NCBI GenBank assembly: GCA_019913005.1
Contig: JAIOHL010000252.1
Coordinates: 124,001-188,000 of the forward strand
Direction: 5' to 3'
DNA length: 64,000 nucleotides
Source of the DNA: Anaerolineae bacterium
GTDB lineage: Bacteria; Chloroflexota; Anaerolineae; Aggregatilineales; J027
A program made the position numbers and the translations under genes. The notes under the pieces are model-generated. The model was not told where the DNA came from. It saw only the letters and a program-made list of their open reading frames with translations, and ran no database searches. Shown piece after piece: positions 24,891 through 34,493 of the stretch. Positions within the stretch are counted from its first letter, which is position 1. Every line of letters begins with the position of its first letter.

Positions 24891-26933
24891 ATGGCAACAA
24901 CTGACTTTGATAAGGGTGTTTCCTCGGAAACACTTCAAGCAGAAAAATTGCACAAGCGACGCAGACACCACAGAAGCAGATTTAAGGCGGTGCGTCGGAT
25001 TAAGAAACGCCTACGGAAGTTCAAATGGCGTGTTATTCTAATTGCAATTGTAGCGGGAATTCTGATTGCAATTGCTGGCAGTGCTGTATTGGTTGTTGAC
25101 TCATTAAGCAAAGTTCAATCATCGCAGGAAAGCCTAAACCGTTTATTGGACTCGCTCAATACCAAACCAGCTAATGAATGGACATATACCGATTTTGAAC
25201 GGTTGCAGGCGGCCATCACTGAATTGTTGAGTTCATTGGAATCGGCGGAACAGCGGGCATTTCTGGTGCGCCCTTTTGCTAGATTCAATGATGATCTCGC
25301 TGGTGTCATGGATATGCTGGATGCTGCCCAAGAATTAGGCACTGCCACCAATGTGATGCTAACCGGATTGCAACCGACCTTATTCTATCTGACCGAAGGC
25401 CAACAAGATGAGGCAATTGCTGTTCAAGGTTCATCAGGCGAACGGACTGTTGAATTGTTAACTTTGGGGAGAGGGAGTTTTGCATCTGCCAGCCAGCATT
25501 TGGTAGTTGCCAATGGCATACTTGATTCCCTAAATTCGGGCGGGTTTTCTGCTGATCTTTTGTTGGTAGAGCAAGATTTATTAGCATATTATGACCAATT
25601 AGTCGAAATCAACCAAATTTTATTGGAGTCTCCCGAATTACTTTCTGTAGCCCTTGGCCTTAACGATACCCAGAGCTATTTGGTTTTGGCTCAAAACAGT
25701 GACGAAATTCGCCCTTCGGGTGGTTACATTAGTACCTATGGCTGGATGACAGTTCGCAACGCCCGTGTGGTCGATTACGATTACAGTCCCACGACGGAAA
25801 CTAGCCCTAATCCTCCACCTGCATCAATGGCAAGTGAACTAGATATTCCTTCATGGTGGATTCAGTACAGTCAGCCAATCTATGCTGCGTGGGACGCTAG
25901 TTGGTATGCTGATTTTCCTTCCACTGCGAAGATGGCAGCTTGGTATTACGACAATGGCAACAACCCACAATCACCGGTGGATGGAGTAATTGCTATTGAT
26001 ATTGTCGGCTTTGAATATTTGGTGGAAGCTTTAGGGAGTGTAGTTGTTCCCGGGTATAATGAGGTTGTGACTGCCGATGACTTTCGAGACGTAATCTATC
26101 GTATTCGCGCTGAGGGCGAAGGCTCACTGCCGCATAAGCAGTTTCTCGTTGCCCTATACAAGCAAATTATCAATGACTGGCAAAAAGCCCCTGCCGAAAA
26201 GAAAGATGATTTGCTCGGCGCCCAGCTTCGTGCCCTCCGTGAAAAACATATCATACTGTATTTCACTGATGAGTCGCTAAATAATGCGGTCGAGATTCTA
26301 AATTGGGCAGGGCAAGTTGATTCGGGTGTTGATAATGATTACTTACTTGTCGCAGATGCCAATGTTGGGGCTAACAAATCAGGCCGCTCGATTCATCGCC
26401 AAATCACTTATGACGTTGAGATTAAAGCTGATGGGACATTATCCAGCCGCGTGACTGTCGCCTACGATTATTCTGCTAGTGTGGCTGAACTTGATCCAGC
26501 CGTGCGCCCTGAGCATTATCGAGATATTGATTATTACAACACACTTCAGGTGATTACTCCTCCGGGCAGCACATTGACTGATAGTTCAGATGTATCGAGC
26601 ATCGTTCATACGATAAGTCAGCCCGACAGTACAACTTTCGTCACTTTGACCAAAATTCCGTACGATAGCGCAGAGCGGTTTCAGTTCTCATATTCGACTC
26701 CTACATTGGTTGAAACATTTGGTTCCTATCGACGGTATCGGTTGCACATCCAAAAGCAACCGGGTATTATTAACGATCTAGTGAGTGTGCAAGTTCGCTT
26801 GCCAGTAAACGCGAAGATTATTGATACATCTATCGAACCAAGCGCAAGTTTTACTTTGGAGCAACCGATCTTAGAATTTCGCACCGACTTGAGTCGAGAT
26901 CAATGGATCGAGATAATTTTCCAATCCATCTGA
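24891..26933 (+). CDS. DUF4012 membrane-anchored extracytoplasmic protein
   Basis: About 680 residues. A basic N-terminal tail (HKRRRHHRSRFKAVRRIKKRLRKFKWR) precedes one transmembrane helix (about 48-70), then a long external region. The core (about 260-420) has LNDTQSYLVLAQNSDEIRPSGGYISTYG, the hallmark of DUF4012 proteins, which are frequent in polysaccharide clusters of Chloroflexota, Actinobacteria and Firmicutes. The C-terminal part is predicted beta-rich. Function is not established; location suggests a role in glycan assembly or attachment. ATG at 24891 follows GAGG; an in-frame TTG three bases earlier is less likely. Confidence 0.85.
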   Translation: MATTDFDKGVSSETLQAEKLHKRRRHHRSRFKAVRRIKKRLRKFKWRVILIAIVAGILIAIAGSAVLVVDSLSKVQSSQESLNRLLDSLNTKPANEWTYTDFERLQAAITELLSSLESAEQRAFLVRPFARFNDDLAGVMDMLDAAQELGTATNVMLTGLQPTLFYLTEGQQDEAIAVQGSSGERTVELLTLGRGSFASASQHLVVANGILDSLNSGGFSADLLLVEQDLLAYYDQLVEINQILLESPELLSVALGLNDTQSYLVLAQNSDEIRPSGGYISTYGWMTVRNARVVDYDYSPTTETSPNPPPASMASELDIPSWWIQYSQPIYAAWDASWYADFPSTAKMAAWYYDNGNNPQSPVDGVIAIDIVGFEYLVEALGSVVVPGYNEVVTADDFRDVIYRIRAEGEGSLPHKQFLVALYKQIINDWQKAPAEKKDDLLGAQLRALREKHIILYFTDESLNNAVEILNWAGQVDSGVDNDYLLVADANVGANKSGRSIHRQITYDVEIKADGTLSSRVTVAYDYSASVAELDPAVRPEHYRDIDYYNTLQVITPPGSTLTDSSDVSSIVHTISQPDSTTFVTLTKIPYDSAERFQFSYSTPTLVETFGSYRRYRLHIQKQPGIINDLVSVQVRLPVNAKIIDTSIEPSASFTLEQPILEFRTDLSRDQWIEIIFQSI

Positions 26934-27011
26934 CATAGTTGCTCCAAAATATGTATTGGAATATGCGATGAGCTTGGTTTGAAAGATACCTTTGGCGTAA
27001 TGGAAAAGCAT

Positions 27012-27524
27012 ATGGCAACTCAATGGTATACGGTTTTCTGCAAACCGCGCAAAGAGTTTCAGGTAGCGAATTATCTGCAATCCAATGACATTACAGTCTA
27101 TCACCCAACGCTGAAGGTTAAACCCGTCAATCCGCGTGCTTCAAAAATTCGATCTTATTTTCCGCGCTATCTGTTTATTTGTGTTGATTTCGAGCAGATT
27201 GGTATCAGTGCATTACAATGGACACCGGGTTCTGTTGGACTAGTCGAGTTTGATGGTAAACCTGCCGTTGTACCTGATCTCTTTATTAAAGATCTGCGTA
27301 AACGAATCGCTAAGATTGAAGCGGTAGGTGGATTACATTTAGATGGTCTCAAACAGGGTGATCCTGTACTAATCAAGAGCGGGGCGTTTGCAGGATACGA
27401 CGCCATTTTTGACCTCCGCCTAAGTGATCAAGAACGAGTACAGGTTTTATTGTACTGGCTAGGCCGTGAGACGAAGGTTCAAATTAACGCCAATGCAATT
27501 GACAAGCGTCATCGACAACACTAA
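27012..27524 (+). CDS. NusG-like transcription elongation factor (RfaH/LoaP-type paralogue)
   Basis: Probable operon-specific antiterminator. The product (170 residues from ATG 27012) starts MATQWYTVFCKPRKEFQVANYLQ, the NGN-domain signature of NusG/RfaH, followed by KIRSYFPRYLFICVDFEQIG and a C-terminal KOW-like segment (LKQGDPVLIKSGAFAGYDAIF). ATG at 27012 has GGAAAAG upstream; the longer in-frame starts at 26979 and 27000 lack one. Family knowledge: specialised NusG paralogues such as RfaH and LoaP are encoded inside or near long polysaccharide operons and suppress termination there. No canonical ops element (GGCGGTAG) was seen before the next gene, so its recognition site would differ. Confidence 0.88.
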   Translation: MATQWYTVFCKPRKEFQVANYLQSNDITVYHPTLKVKPVNPRASKIRSYFPRYLFICVDFEQIGISALQWTPGSVGLVEFDGKPAVVPDLFIKDLRKRIAKIEAVGGLHLDGLKQGDPVLIKSGAFAGYDAIFDLRLSDQERVQVLLYWLGRETKVQINANAIDKRHRQH

Positions 27525-27630
27525 ATTTAACGCTTCAGAAATTGTATTTGCTTCATAATATAAAGCACGATTGTCATTTTGTTGATGTCGCAACGGCGGA
27601 GCACGCCTGAAAGCTAAACTTACGGGTACG

Positions 27631-28518
27631 ATGAAAATTCTCAACAAGCAAACTGCTCCAATTGCAGTAAACTCAGCATTATCACGCGATACACAGCTAC
27701 CGCACCTGCGTATTCAACCATCCCATGGGTGGGTTTCCCTCAAGCTAGGTGAATTATGGGAGTATCGGGAACTACTCTATTTTTTGACATGGCGTGATGT
27801 GAAGGTTCGCTACAAACAAACAGTATTGGGTGCAAGTTGGGCAATCATCCAACCATTTTTTACGATGATCGTTTTTAGTCTATTTTTCGGCAACCTGGCG
27901 AAAGTCCCATCCGATGGGATTCCGTATCCTATTTTCAGCTATACGGCTCTTGTTCCTTGGACGTTTTTTTCATATGGACTCCAGCAGTCATCAAATAGCC
28001 TAGTTATAAGCGCTAACCTGCTCAAAAAAATCTATTTTCCTCGGCTTGTTATTCCAATCTCCTCCATTCTGTCAGGCATAGTGGATTTTGCGCTCGCTTT
28101 TGCAGTACTGATAGTCATGATGTTGCTATACGGCATTTTTCCGACTGTCAATCTCATCTTTCTACCATTATTTTTGCTTTTAACATTCATTACGTCGCTT
28201 GGCGTCGGAATGTGGTTGTCAGCTATGAATGTTCAGTTTCGTGATGTGCGCTATACCGTCCCATTTATTACCCAGTTTTGGATGTTTGCCACGCCGATTG
28301 CCTATCCTAGTAGTTTGATCAAGAATGACTTGCTGCAAATGATCTACGGACTTAACCCAATGACGGGTGTGGTGGAGGGATTTCGCTGGGTGCTGTTGGA
28401 TACTGACACAGCCCCGGGTCCGATTATTGTTGTATCAACATTGGCGGCGGTTGCATTATTGGTCAGTGGAACATACTATTTTCGCCGTATGGAAAAGTCC
28501 TTTGCAGACGTGGTCTAG
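27631..28518 (+). CDS. ABC-2 polysaccharide exporter permease (Wzm/TagG-like)
   Basis: Membrane half of an ABC exporter that moves lipid-linked glycan across the membrane. The 295-residue protein has a cytoplasmic N-terminus with WEYRELLYFLTWRDVKVRYKQT, the conserved entry motif of this family, then six transmembrane helices; MWLSAMNVQFRDVRYTVPFITQFWMFATPIAYP is also typical of Wzm/TagG. The partner ATPase follows nine bases later. Presence of an ABC exporter alongside a Wzy-like protein means the cluster mixes elements of both export routes. Confidence 0.93.
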   Translation: MKILNKQTAPIAVNSALSRDTQLPHLRIQPSHGWVSLKLGELWEYRELLYFLTWRDVKVRYKQTVLGASWAIIQPFFTMIVFSLFFGNLAKVPSDGIPYPIFSYTALVPWTFFSYGLQQSSNSLVISANLLKKIYFPRLVIPISSILSGIVDFALAFAVLIVMMLLYGIFPTVNLIFLPLFLLLTFITSLGVGMWLSAMNVQFRDVRYTVPFITQFWMFATPIAYPSSLIKNDLLQMIYGLNPMTGVVEGFRWVLLDTDTAPGPIIVVSTLAAVALLVSGTYYFRRMEKSFADVV

Positions 28519-28526
28519 GTGACTGA

Positions 28527-29801
28527 ATGAGTGATATAGCGATTCGGGTCGAACAATTGGGTAAGATGTATCGTATCGGTGGCAAGCAAGAGCGCTATTT
28601 CACGTTGCGTGATTCGCTAGCAGATATAGTAATATCTCCTTTTAATCGTGCGCGTAGTGTACTCCAAGGTAAGGCTTACGGCGCGGCTGGGCTTGAAGAG
28701 ACTTTCTGGGCATTAAAGAATGTGTCGTTTGAGGTTAAGCATGGCGAAGTAGTAGGCATCATTGGGCGAAACGGTGCTGGCAAAAGTACCCTGCTCAAGA
28801 TACTCTCACGTATCACCGAGCCAACTGAGGGCTACGCAGATATATTTGGGCGCGTGGGTGCGCTACTCGAAGTCGGCACAGGCTTTCATCCCGAATTGAC
28901 CGGACGTGAGAATATTTACTTAAACGGGGCGATTCTGGGCATGTCGAGGCAAGAAATCGATCATAAATTTGATGAGATTGTCGAGTTTGCGGGAATAGAA
29001 AAGTTTATAGATACTCCTGTTAAACACTATTCTAGCGGGATGAGCCTTCGACTAGGATTTGCTGTTGCTGCCCATTTGGAACCCGAAATTTTGGTTGTTG
29101 ATGAAGTGTTGGCTGTGGGGGATGCGGAATTTCAGCGTAAATGTCTGGGTAAGATGAGCGACGTTGTAAATGAAGGCCGAACAGTGTTATTTGTAAGTCA
29201 TAATATGAGTGCAGTGCAAAATTTGTGCGAATATGCTTATGTACTCTCGCATGGAGGCATCCGCTTTAGTGGAAGTGTTGAAGATGCCATTAAGAGATAC
29301 TTTGATGATATTCGGACAAACAGTCGTGAGATTGTGTTGTCCGACCGAACAGATCGGCAAGGAAATGGCCCATTTCGATTTGTTGGGCTGGTGTTTCGTG
29401 ATAAAGAAATGGGTAATGTTCTCGAATCGGTCATTTCAGGACAGAATGTGGTTATCGAGATGACTTATGAAACTGAAGACGGGTTACCGCCAAAGGGCTT
29501 ACGTGTGTCTATCGGTTTCTGGACCATAACGGGCGCGTTTATGTTCGCTTGTAGTAATGATGCCGTTGGAGTTGATCTGCGATTGGTGTCCAATACTGGC
29601 AAAATCTACTGTGAAATTCTTAACTGGCCCCTATCGGCTGGTGACTATGTCTACACTCTATATGCTAGCCAAGATCGTTCTATGGCTGATCGAATTAAAG
29701 ATGCGGGGATCATTAGCGTTCAGAACGGAGATTTTTACGGCACAGGGCGCATTCCCTCACCGTATCAAGGAGTTCTCGTTAACTATAATTACGCGATTTA
29801 G
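28527..29801 (+). CDS. Polysaccharide ABC exporter ATPase with C-terminal glycan-binding domain (Wzt-like)
   Basis: ATPase half of the exporter. 424 residues: Walker A GRNGAGKST, Q-loop region GALLEVGTGFHPELTGRENIYLNG (typical for Wzt/TagH), signature YSSGMSLRLGFAVA and Walker B ILVVDEVLAVGD in residues 1-250. A separate beta-rich domain of about 150 residues follows. In Wzt proteins this C-terminal domain binds the modified end of the chain and couples chain termination to export; that fits the many methyltransferases encoded next. Tightly linked to the permease. Confidence 0.94.
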   Translation: MSDIAIRVEQLGKMYRIGGKQERYFTLRDSLADIVISPFNRARSVLQGKAYGAAGLEETFWALKNVSFEVKHGEVVGIIGRNGAGKSTLLKILSRITEPTEGYADIFGRVGALLEVGTGFHPELTGRENIYLNGAILGMSRQEIDHKFDEIVEFAGIEKFIDTPVKHYSSGMSLRLGFAVAAHLEPEILVVDEVLAVGDAEFQRKCLGKMSDVVNEGRTVLFVSHNMSAVQNLCEYAYVLSHGGIRFSGSVEDAIKRYFDDIRTNSREIVLSDRTDRQGNGPFRFVGLVFRDKEMGNVLESVISGQNVVIEMTYETEDGLPPKGLRVSIGFWTITGAFMFACSNDAVGVDLRLVSNTGKIYCEILNWPLSAGDYVYTLYASQDRSMADRIKDAGIISVQNGDFYGTGRIPSPYQGVLVNYNYAI

Positions 29802-29809
29802 TAGTAAAT

Positions 29810-30484
29810 ATGAATAATATATCTGTTAAGAATCGTACCTCAAACAATTTAGTCACCATTCAGGCTACGGCATCGATGTACTTATCTTCAAGATATTTGG
29901 TCCCAGAGCGTCTAACGTCAATCTATTATCAATTGCTATTATGTGAAGAAAGTGAAGGACGCAGCTTCCTTGAAATTGGCACAGGAAACAAAATATTGTT
30001 TCATTTACTTAAACAAGCTGGCAAAACGATCTATGCGGCGGATATTGATCTTGATATTCGGCCGGATGTTATTGCCGATCTAGCACATTTACCTTTTGCA
30101 GCAAGAACGTTTGATGTGGTGATGTGCTTTCAAGTGCTGGAACATATGCCCTTTATACACTTAAGACGAAACCTAGAATCATTAGGGATTATTGCCAAGA
30201 AACAAGTAATTATTAGTTTGCCGGATGCTTGTGTCCCCTTACATAAATTGCGTGGCAAAAAGCGTTTTAAGGGTATTATATATCAACTTTTCCATTTTCC
30301 CCGCACTTGGAACTATTCTCTTAAACGGATGTCTAGCGAACATTTTTGGGAAATTGGCTACGATAATGTATTTCCAGAGGATGTCTCCAACATTGGTCGG
30401 GTGGCTGGACTGCAACTTGTCAAGCATTTTCGTAATCCGTATTTGATAAGCCACCATTTCTTTGTTTTTGATGTGAGGTACTAA
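29810..30484 (+). CDS. SAM-dependent methyltransferase (type 11)
   Basis: 224-residue class I methyltransferase. The SAM-binding glycine motif reads FLEIGTGNK, with motif II acidic residue in IYAADIDLD, then IADLAHLPFAARTFDVVMCFQVLEHMP, the typical methyltransferase-11 box. Acceptor is unknown; because the gene lies directly after wzm/wzt and before a glycosyltransferase, it probably methylates a sugar of the exported chain, possibly its terminus. Confidence 0.8.
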   Translation: MNNISVKNRTSNNLVTIQATASMYLSSRYLVPERLTSIYYQLLLCEESEGRSFLEIGTGNKILFHLLKQAGKTIYAADIDLDIRPDVIADLAHLPFAARTFDVVMCFQVLEHMPFIHLRRNLESLGIIAKKQVIISLPDACVPLHKLRGKKRFKGIIYQLFHFPRTWNYSLKRMSSEHFWEIGYDNVFPEDVSNIGRVAGLQLVKHFRNPYLISHHFFVFDVRY

Positions 30485-31642
30485 TTGCGAATTTTATTTC
30501 CGATGCGCCGATTTAATGTTGCTACTTCTCAACCTCTGACTCATGTTGAATACTATTTCTATCAGGCACTGATCGATAACGACTTTAATGTATTGCCCCT
30601 CGGCCCCTATCACGAATACCGTAGTTTGTTGGATCTGTTGCTCGGGAAGTTGCATGGTCTAGTGACTCGTAAAAGGTTCCTTAAGGATCCATTGCTTAAT
30701 GTGTGGAGAATTTCCAATGAAGTGAATCGCGCCGTTGATCAATTTAAACCTGATCTGATCTTTGCAGTTACGTCGCCACCGTTCGTTTTTTATACCGGAC
30801 AAGTCCCCTATATTATTCGCGCCGATTCATTTTCATTGACCAATCAGAAGGCAACTGATAATCAGTCAGGCATGTTGGGCCACAGTAATATCGGGTTGAA
30901 AATTACGAAGTGGGAAGAACATCGAACTCTAAAACACAGTGCGAAAGTAATTACGCACAGTACTTGGTCTCGAGATAGCTTAGTTTCTGATTACGGTGTT
31001 AATTCTCAAAAGATAGTGGTACTGCCATTGGCGGCTCCTCTACCGGAAACGGTAGTGCCCTCAACTTGGACCTTAGAACTGCAAAAAAAGATGATCGAAC
31101 CACTAAAACTTCTATTTGTCGGACGCGATGCTCATCGGAAGGGCTTAGATATTGCGACTGAGGTCGTTCGTTTGCTTAATGAAACCGGTATCGTCTCTGA
31201 ATTGACTGTTTGTGGTGCGAAGCAGCCTGACCAACTTTATGCACATTTTGCAGGATCTTTCAACAAATCAAACCCGGAAGAGCTGCAAGCTTATGTCGAT
31301 TACTATAAACACGCGCATTTTGTCCTACATCCGGCACGATTCGAGCCGTATGGCCAGCTGACGAGCGAAGCTGCGGCTTTTGGCACGCCTGTAATTACTA
31401 ACGATGTTGGTGGCCTTGCTTCGGCAGTGACACCCGAATCAGGTGTTGTATTGCCAGCACATAGCCCTGCCAGTGCTTATGTTGATGTGATAAAAAAGCT
31501 ATGGCTTGATCCTAAGGCATATCACGAGTTGTGTGCGAGCGCGCACAGCCGATTTGTTCGTGATCTGAACTGGAAGGTACTAGGAAAAAGGTTGGTCGAA
31601 GTGTTGGAAGATGTACATTCGTTACATCGAAACCAAATTTAA
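30485..31642 (+). CDS. GT4-like glycosyltransferase
   Basis: 385 residues with GT-B fold. TTG at 30485 is taken as start: it follows the preceding stop directly, GAGG lies seven bases upstream, and it yields the N-terminal strand RILFPMRRFNV; ATG at 30503 would remove that strand. The C-terminal domain has LLFVGRDAHRKGLDIATEVV and FVLHPARFEPYGQLTSEAAAFGTPVITNDVGG, where the E(x7)E-type nucleotide-sugar site of GT4 enzymes lies (FEPYGQLTSE). Donor and acceptor unknown. Confidence 0.85.
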   Translation: MRILFPMRRFNVATSQPLTHVEYYFYQALIDNDFNVLPLGPYHEYRSLLDLLLGKLHGLVTRKRFLKDPLLNVWRISNEVNRAVDQFKPDLIFAVTSPPFVFYTGQVPYIIRADSFSLTNQKATDNQSGMLGHSNIGLKITKWEEHRTLKHSAKVITHSTWSRDSLVSDYGVNSQKIVVLPLAAPLPETVVPSTWTLELQKKMIEPLKLLFVGRDAHRKGLDIATEVVRLLNETGIVSELTVCGAKQPDQLYAHFAGSFNKSNPEELQAYVDYYKHAHFVLHPARFEPYGQLTSEAAAFGTPVITNDVGGLASAVTPESGVVLPAHSPASAYVDVIKKLWLDPKAYHELCASAHSRFVRDLNWKVLGKRLVEVLEDVHSLHRNQI

Positions 31643-31652
31643 GGAATTTTCA

Positions 31653-32663
31653 TTGACTCAAAAATTACTCATTCCACCAGACAAGCTCCGAGAGATGCGC
31701 AAGCGTTGCCAACCTATCGTCAAACGCCTGTGTGAGCTAGATATGATATCGGAAACAGCTTCGCCTATTGCTCCTAATACTAGTAGTACGGTAGTTGCTG
31801 TGTCTGATCGGTATGGATTTCCGATACGTACTGCAATCTGCAATCATACTGGTCTAATCTACTTGGTCGATCATTTTACACAGGAAGCCTACTCAACGTT
31901 CTACAAAAGTGGCGGCTATCGTGATTTGATCACTCGTTTCAAAAACTACCAACAAACAATTGAGGTAGTTGAGCTTGCCCAGAGAAGATACACTCAAAAA
32001 CTGATTAATATATTACGCGATTATCTATATAAGCCTGTTGGCGCAAAACTCCTTGATATTGGCGGTAGCACTGGCCTGACTGCAAAGGCATTTCAGGATG
32101 CATTTGGTTACGATGTCACTGTACTAGAACCTGCGCCGAATGAAGTGATGGCTGCCAAACGTTTAGGCATTAATGCAGTGCAGGGTTCTATTGAAACTTG
32201 GGAGACTGATCAGAAGTATGATGTGATTCTAATGTGTCGAACCATAGAACATGTATTCGATTTGCCTTATACGTTGGTTAAAATAAGACAACTTCTTGCC
32301 GATGATGGAGTCTTTTTCTGCGATATAGTGGATTATTTTGATGTTTGTCGTAGAGAGGGACCTCCTCAGGTGACGAGCAAAATTGACCACAAACAGTGGC
32401 TGTGCCAAGAAAACACCCCTGCCATTCTCAAGACTTATGGCTTAAATGTAAAACATTCTTTTATGCTTGCAGTTGATCAAATTGGTTATCTTACGACCCT
32501 ATCTGAAACGACCTATATGGAACCTATGCCCACAGATTGGATTAACGAAAGAATTCGGTTTTTCCGTCAGATTGAAAGTGATTGGATGGCGCAGCCACCG
32601 TCAAGTTTTTCCGAAATGGTCTGGCGGAAAATCTATCCGATAAAGAAAAAACTAATTCGTTGA
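31653..32663 (+). CDS. SAM-dependent methyltransferase (methyltransferase-23 like)
   Basis: Start TTG 31653 is proposed because AAGGAA (31641-31646) precedes it; the longer frame from 31611 would overlap the previous gene by 32 bp. The middle holds LLDIGGSTGLTAKAFQ and VTVLEPAPNEV (SAM motifs), and YDVILMCRTIEHVFD, with a hydrophobic DDGVFFCDIVDYFD strand. The N-terminal 120 residues (VSDRYGFPIRTAICNHTGLIYLV) resemble the zinc- or acceptor-binding extension of sugar C-methyltransferases, but Cys residues are few. Its stop overlaps the next start as TTGA. Confidence 0.75.
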   Translation: MTQKLLIPPDKLREMRKRCQPIVKRLCELDMISETASPIAPNTSSTVVAVSDRYGFPIRTAICNHTGLIYLVDHFTQEAYSTFYKSGGYRDLITRFKNYQQTIEVVELAQRRYTQKLINILRDYLYKPVGAKLLDIGGSTGLTAKAFQDAFGYDVTVLEPAPNEVMAAKRLGINAVQGSIETWETDQKYDVILMCRTIEHVFDLPYTLVKIRQLLADDGVFFCDIVDYFDVCRREGPPQVTSKIDHKQWLCQENTPAILKTYGLNVKHSFMLAVDQIGYLTTLSETTYMEPMPTDWINERIRFFRQIESDWMAQPPSSFSEMVWRKIYPIKKKLIR

Positions 32664-33838
32664 ACATTCTTGCTATAATCCCTGCGCGGGGAGGTTCAAA
32701 AGGCATCCCCAAAAAGAATATCAAGCCAATTCTAGGAAAGCCGCTTCTTGCGTATTCAATTGAGCAAGCATGGGCGACACTCGCTATCAGTCGCGTGATT
32801 GTCTCAACCGATAGTACCGATATTGCAGATGTAGCCAAGCAATACAAAGCTGAGGTTGTCCTACGCCCTGCCGAGATCAGTGGAGACAAAGCGAGTAGTG
32901 AGTCTGCCCTGCTTCATGTGCTTGACCATTTGCGAGAGACAGAGCAGTATGAACCAGACCTCGTTGTCTTTCTACAAGCTACATCTCCTATGCGTCAACC
33001 GGACGACATCCAGAACGCCATCGAGACGCTCCAGCGCGAAAACGCGGACTCGTTGCCCTCTGTGGCACCGTTTCATGGATTTCTATGGAGGAGAACAACT
33101 GAGGGCGTGCAGTCATTCAGTTATGACTATCAAAATCGCCAGATGCGCCAAGAGGCACCAGAAGATTTTGTCGAGAATGGGTCGATATACATCTTTAAGC
33201 CTGAAATACTACGTAAGACAAACAACCGTCTTGGAGGAAAGATCGCGGTCTACCCTATGCGCCCCATCGACTCCTTTCAGATCGATGAACCCGATGACCT
33301 TGACCTGATCGAAACCTTGATGAAACGGGAATTGAGTCAGAACGCTGGCGTTCCTCCTCTCGTAGATGTCAAGTTACTCGTGTTGGACTTCGACGGTGTA
33401 ATGACCGATAACCGTGTGATCGTCGATGAAGGAGGCCGCGAAGCAGTCATCGCCAATCGCGCTGATGGTCTAGGGATCGAGCATCTGAAGCGTGCAGGGA
33501 TTGAAGTTATCGTTCTGTCAAAAGAGACTAACCAGGTCGTGGCCGCACGCTGTCGCAAACTTAATGTTCCTTATGTGCAAGGCGAAAATGATAAAGTGGG
33601 TGCACTAATACGTATTGCCAGTGAGCGTAACATTTCTGCGAAGCACATCGCCTTTGTGGGAAATGATGTTAATGATGTTGAGTGCCTCCAATGGGTTGGA
33701 ACGCCTATCGCCGTTTCAGATGCATTTGAGGACGTTAAGTCTTATGCCAGATTCGTCACGAAAGCTCGGGGAGGATATGGGGCTGTGCGAGAAGTAGCCA
33801 ATGCCATTCTGAAAGGACTGTCAACACATGAGCGATGA
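32660..33838 (+). CDS. neuA: CMP-nonulosonate synthetase fused to a HAD (KdsC-like) phosphatase
   Basis: Activates a sialic-acid-type sugar with CTP. Start TTG 32660 overlaps the previous stop (TTGA) and puts NILAIIPARGGSKGIPKKN at the very N-terminus, as in all NeuA proteins. The cytidylyltransferase domain (about 1-225) has FLQATSPMR and FVENGSIYIF. A second domain (about 235-392) is a KdsC-type HAD phosphatase with the intact nucleophile motif DFDGVMTD, later VLSKE and GNDVNDVECL. The fusion implies dephosphorylation of a nonulosonate 9-phosphate, or possibly a structural role as in animal CMAS. The partner synthase is at 34494. Confidence 0.92.
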   Translation: MNILAIIPARGGSKGIPKKNIKPILGKPLLAYSIEQAWATLAISRVIVSTDSTDIADVAKQYKAEVVLRPAEISGDKASSESALLHVLDHLRETEQYEPDLVVFLQATSPMRQPDDIQNAIETLQRENADSLPSVAPFHGFLWRRTTEGVQSFSYDYQNRQMRQEAPEDFVENGSIYIFKPEILRKTNNRLGGKIAVYPMRPIDSFQIDEPDDLDLIETLMKRELSQNAGVPPLVDVKLLVLDFDGVMTDNRVIVDEGGREAVIANRADGLGIEHLKRAGIEVIVLSKETNQVVAARCRKLNVPYVQGENDKVGALIRIASERNISAKHIAFVGNDVNDVECLQWVGTPIAVSDAFEDVKSYARFVTKARGGYGAVREVANAILKGLSTHER

Positions 33839-34493
33839 TGCGGCCATCTGGGATGCCTACAATATGCTTCTACTGGGGTCTGATGTTGACCGCCTCCGCA
33901 AGCTCTTTACCCGATATGAACTATTTCGTATGTCATTAGATGTACCCGGCGACATCGTGGAATGTGGTGTGTTAAAAGGGAGCAGCCTGATGCTATTTCT
34001 CAAACTCCTGCACATTCATGCTCATGGATCTAGCAAACGCGTTATTGGCCTTGATATGTTCACCTCATTTCCCTCGAAAAGTACTCATGAACAGACTCAA
34101 GTTGATGCATTCGTTGCCGAAAGCGGTTTTAAAGGAATTACCCCTGAGAGTCTCTATAAAAAGATCGACGATGCTAACTTGGATAGAACACGTTGCGACT
34201 TGATTGTGGGAGATATTACTGAGACTGCATTCGCCTACGTTGCTAAGAATCCCGGACTACGCATCTCCTTACTTCATCTTGATCTCGACTTGGAAGCACC
34301 AACCTTTACGGCACTTGAGGCTTTTTGGCCGCGAGTTGTACGTGGTGGTATCGTTATTCTCGATGAGTATGCCGTCTCACGGTGGACTGAAAGCAATGGT
34401 GTGGATCGCTTCTTCTCAGATAAAGATGTTAAACTTCAAACACTACCATGGTCACGAACTCCAACTGCTTATGTTGTGAAAGGAAAGATTTGA
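33828..34493 (+). CDS. TylF/MycF-family O-methyltransferase
   Basis: 221-residue class I methyltransferase of the macrocin-O-methyltransferase family: VPGDIVECGVLKGSSLMLFLKLL near residue 43, GLDMFTSFP, and LLHLDLDLEAPTFTALEAFWPRVVRGGIVILDEYA with the metal-binding Asp residues. Family members methylate hydroxyl groups of sugars in a metal-dependent way. Located between neuA (11-bp overlap) and neuB, it may act on the nonulosonic acid or the sugar next to it; this is inference. Confidence 0.82.
   Translation: MSDDAAIWDAYNMLLLGSDVDRLRKLFTRYELFRMSLDVPGDIVECGVLKGSSLMLFLKLLHIHAHGSSKRVIGLDMFTSFPSKSTHEQTQVDAFVAESGFKGITPESLYKKIDDANLDRTRCDLIVGDITETAFAYVAKNPGLRISLLHLDLDLEAPTFTALEAFWPRVVRGGIVILDEYAVSRWTESNGVDRFFSDKDVKLQTLPWSRTPTAYVVKGKI

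Noticed and set aside
27525-27630. ops/JUMPstart element for the NusG-like factor
   Set aside because: No GGCGGTAG match; the closest string, GGCGGAGC, is too different to claim.
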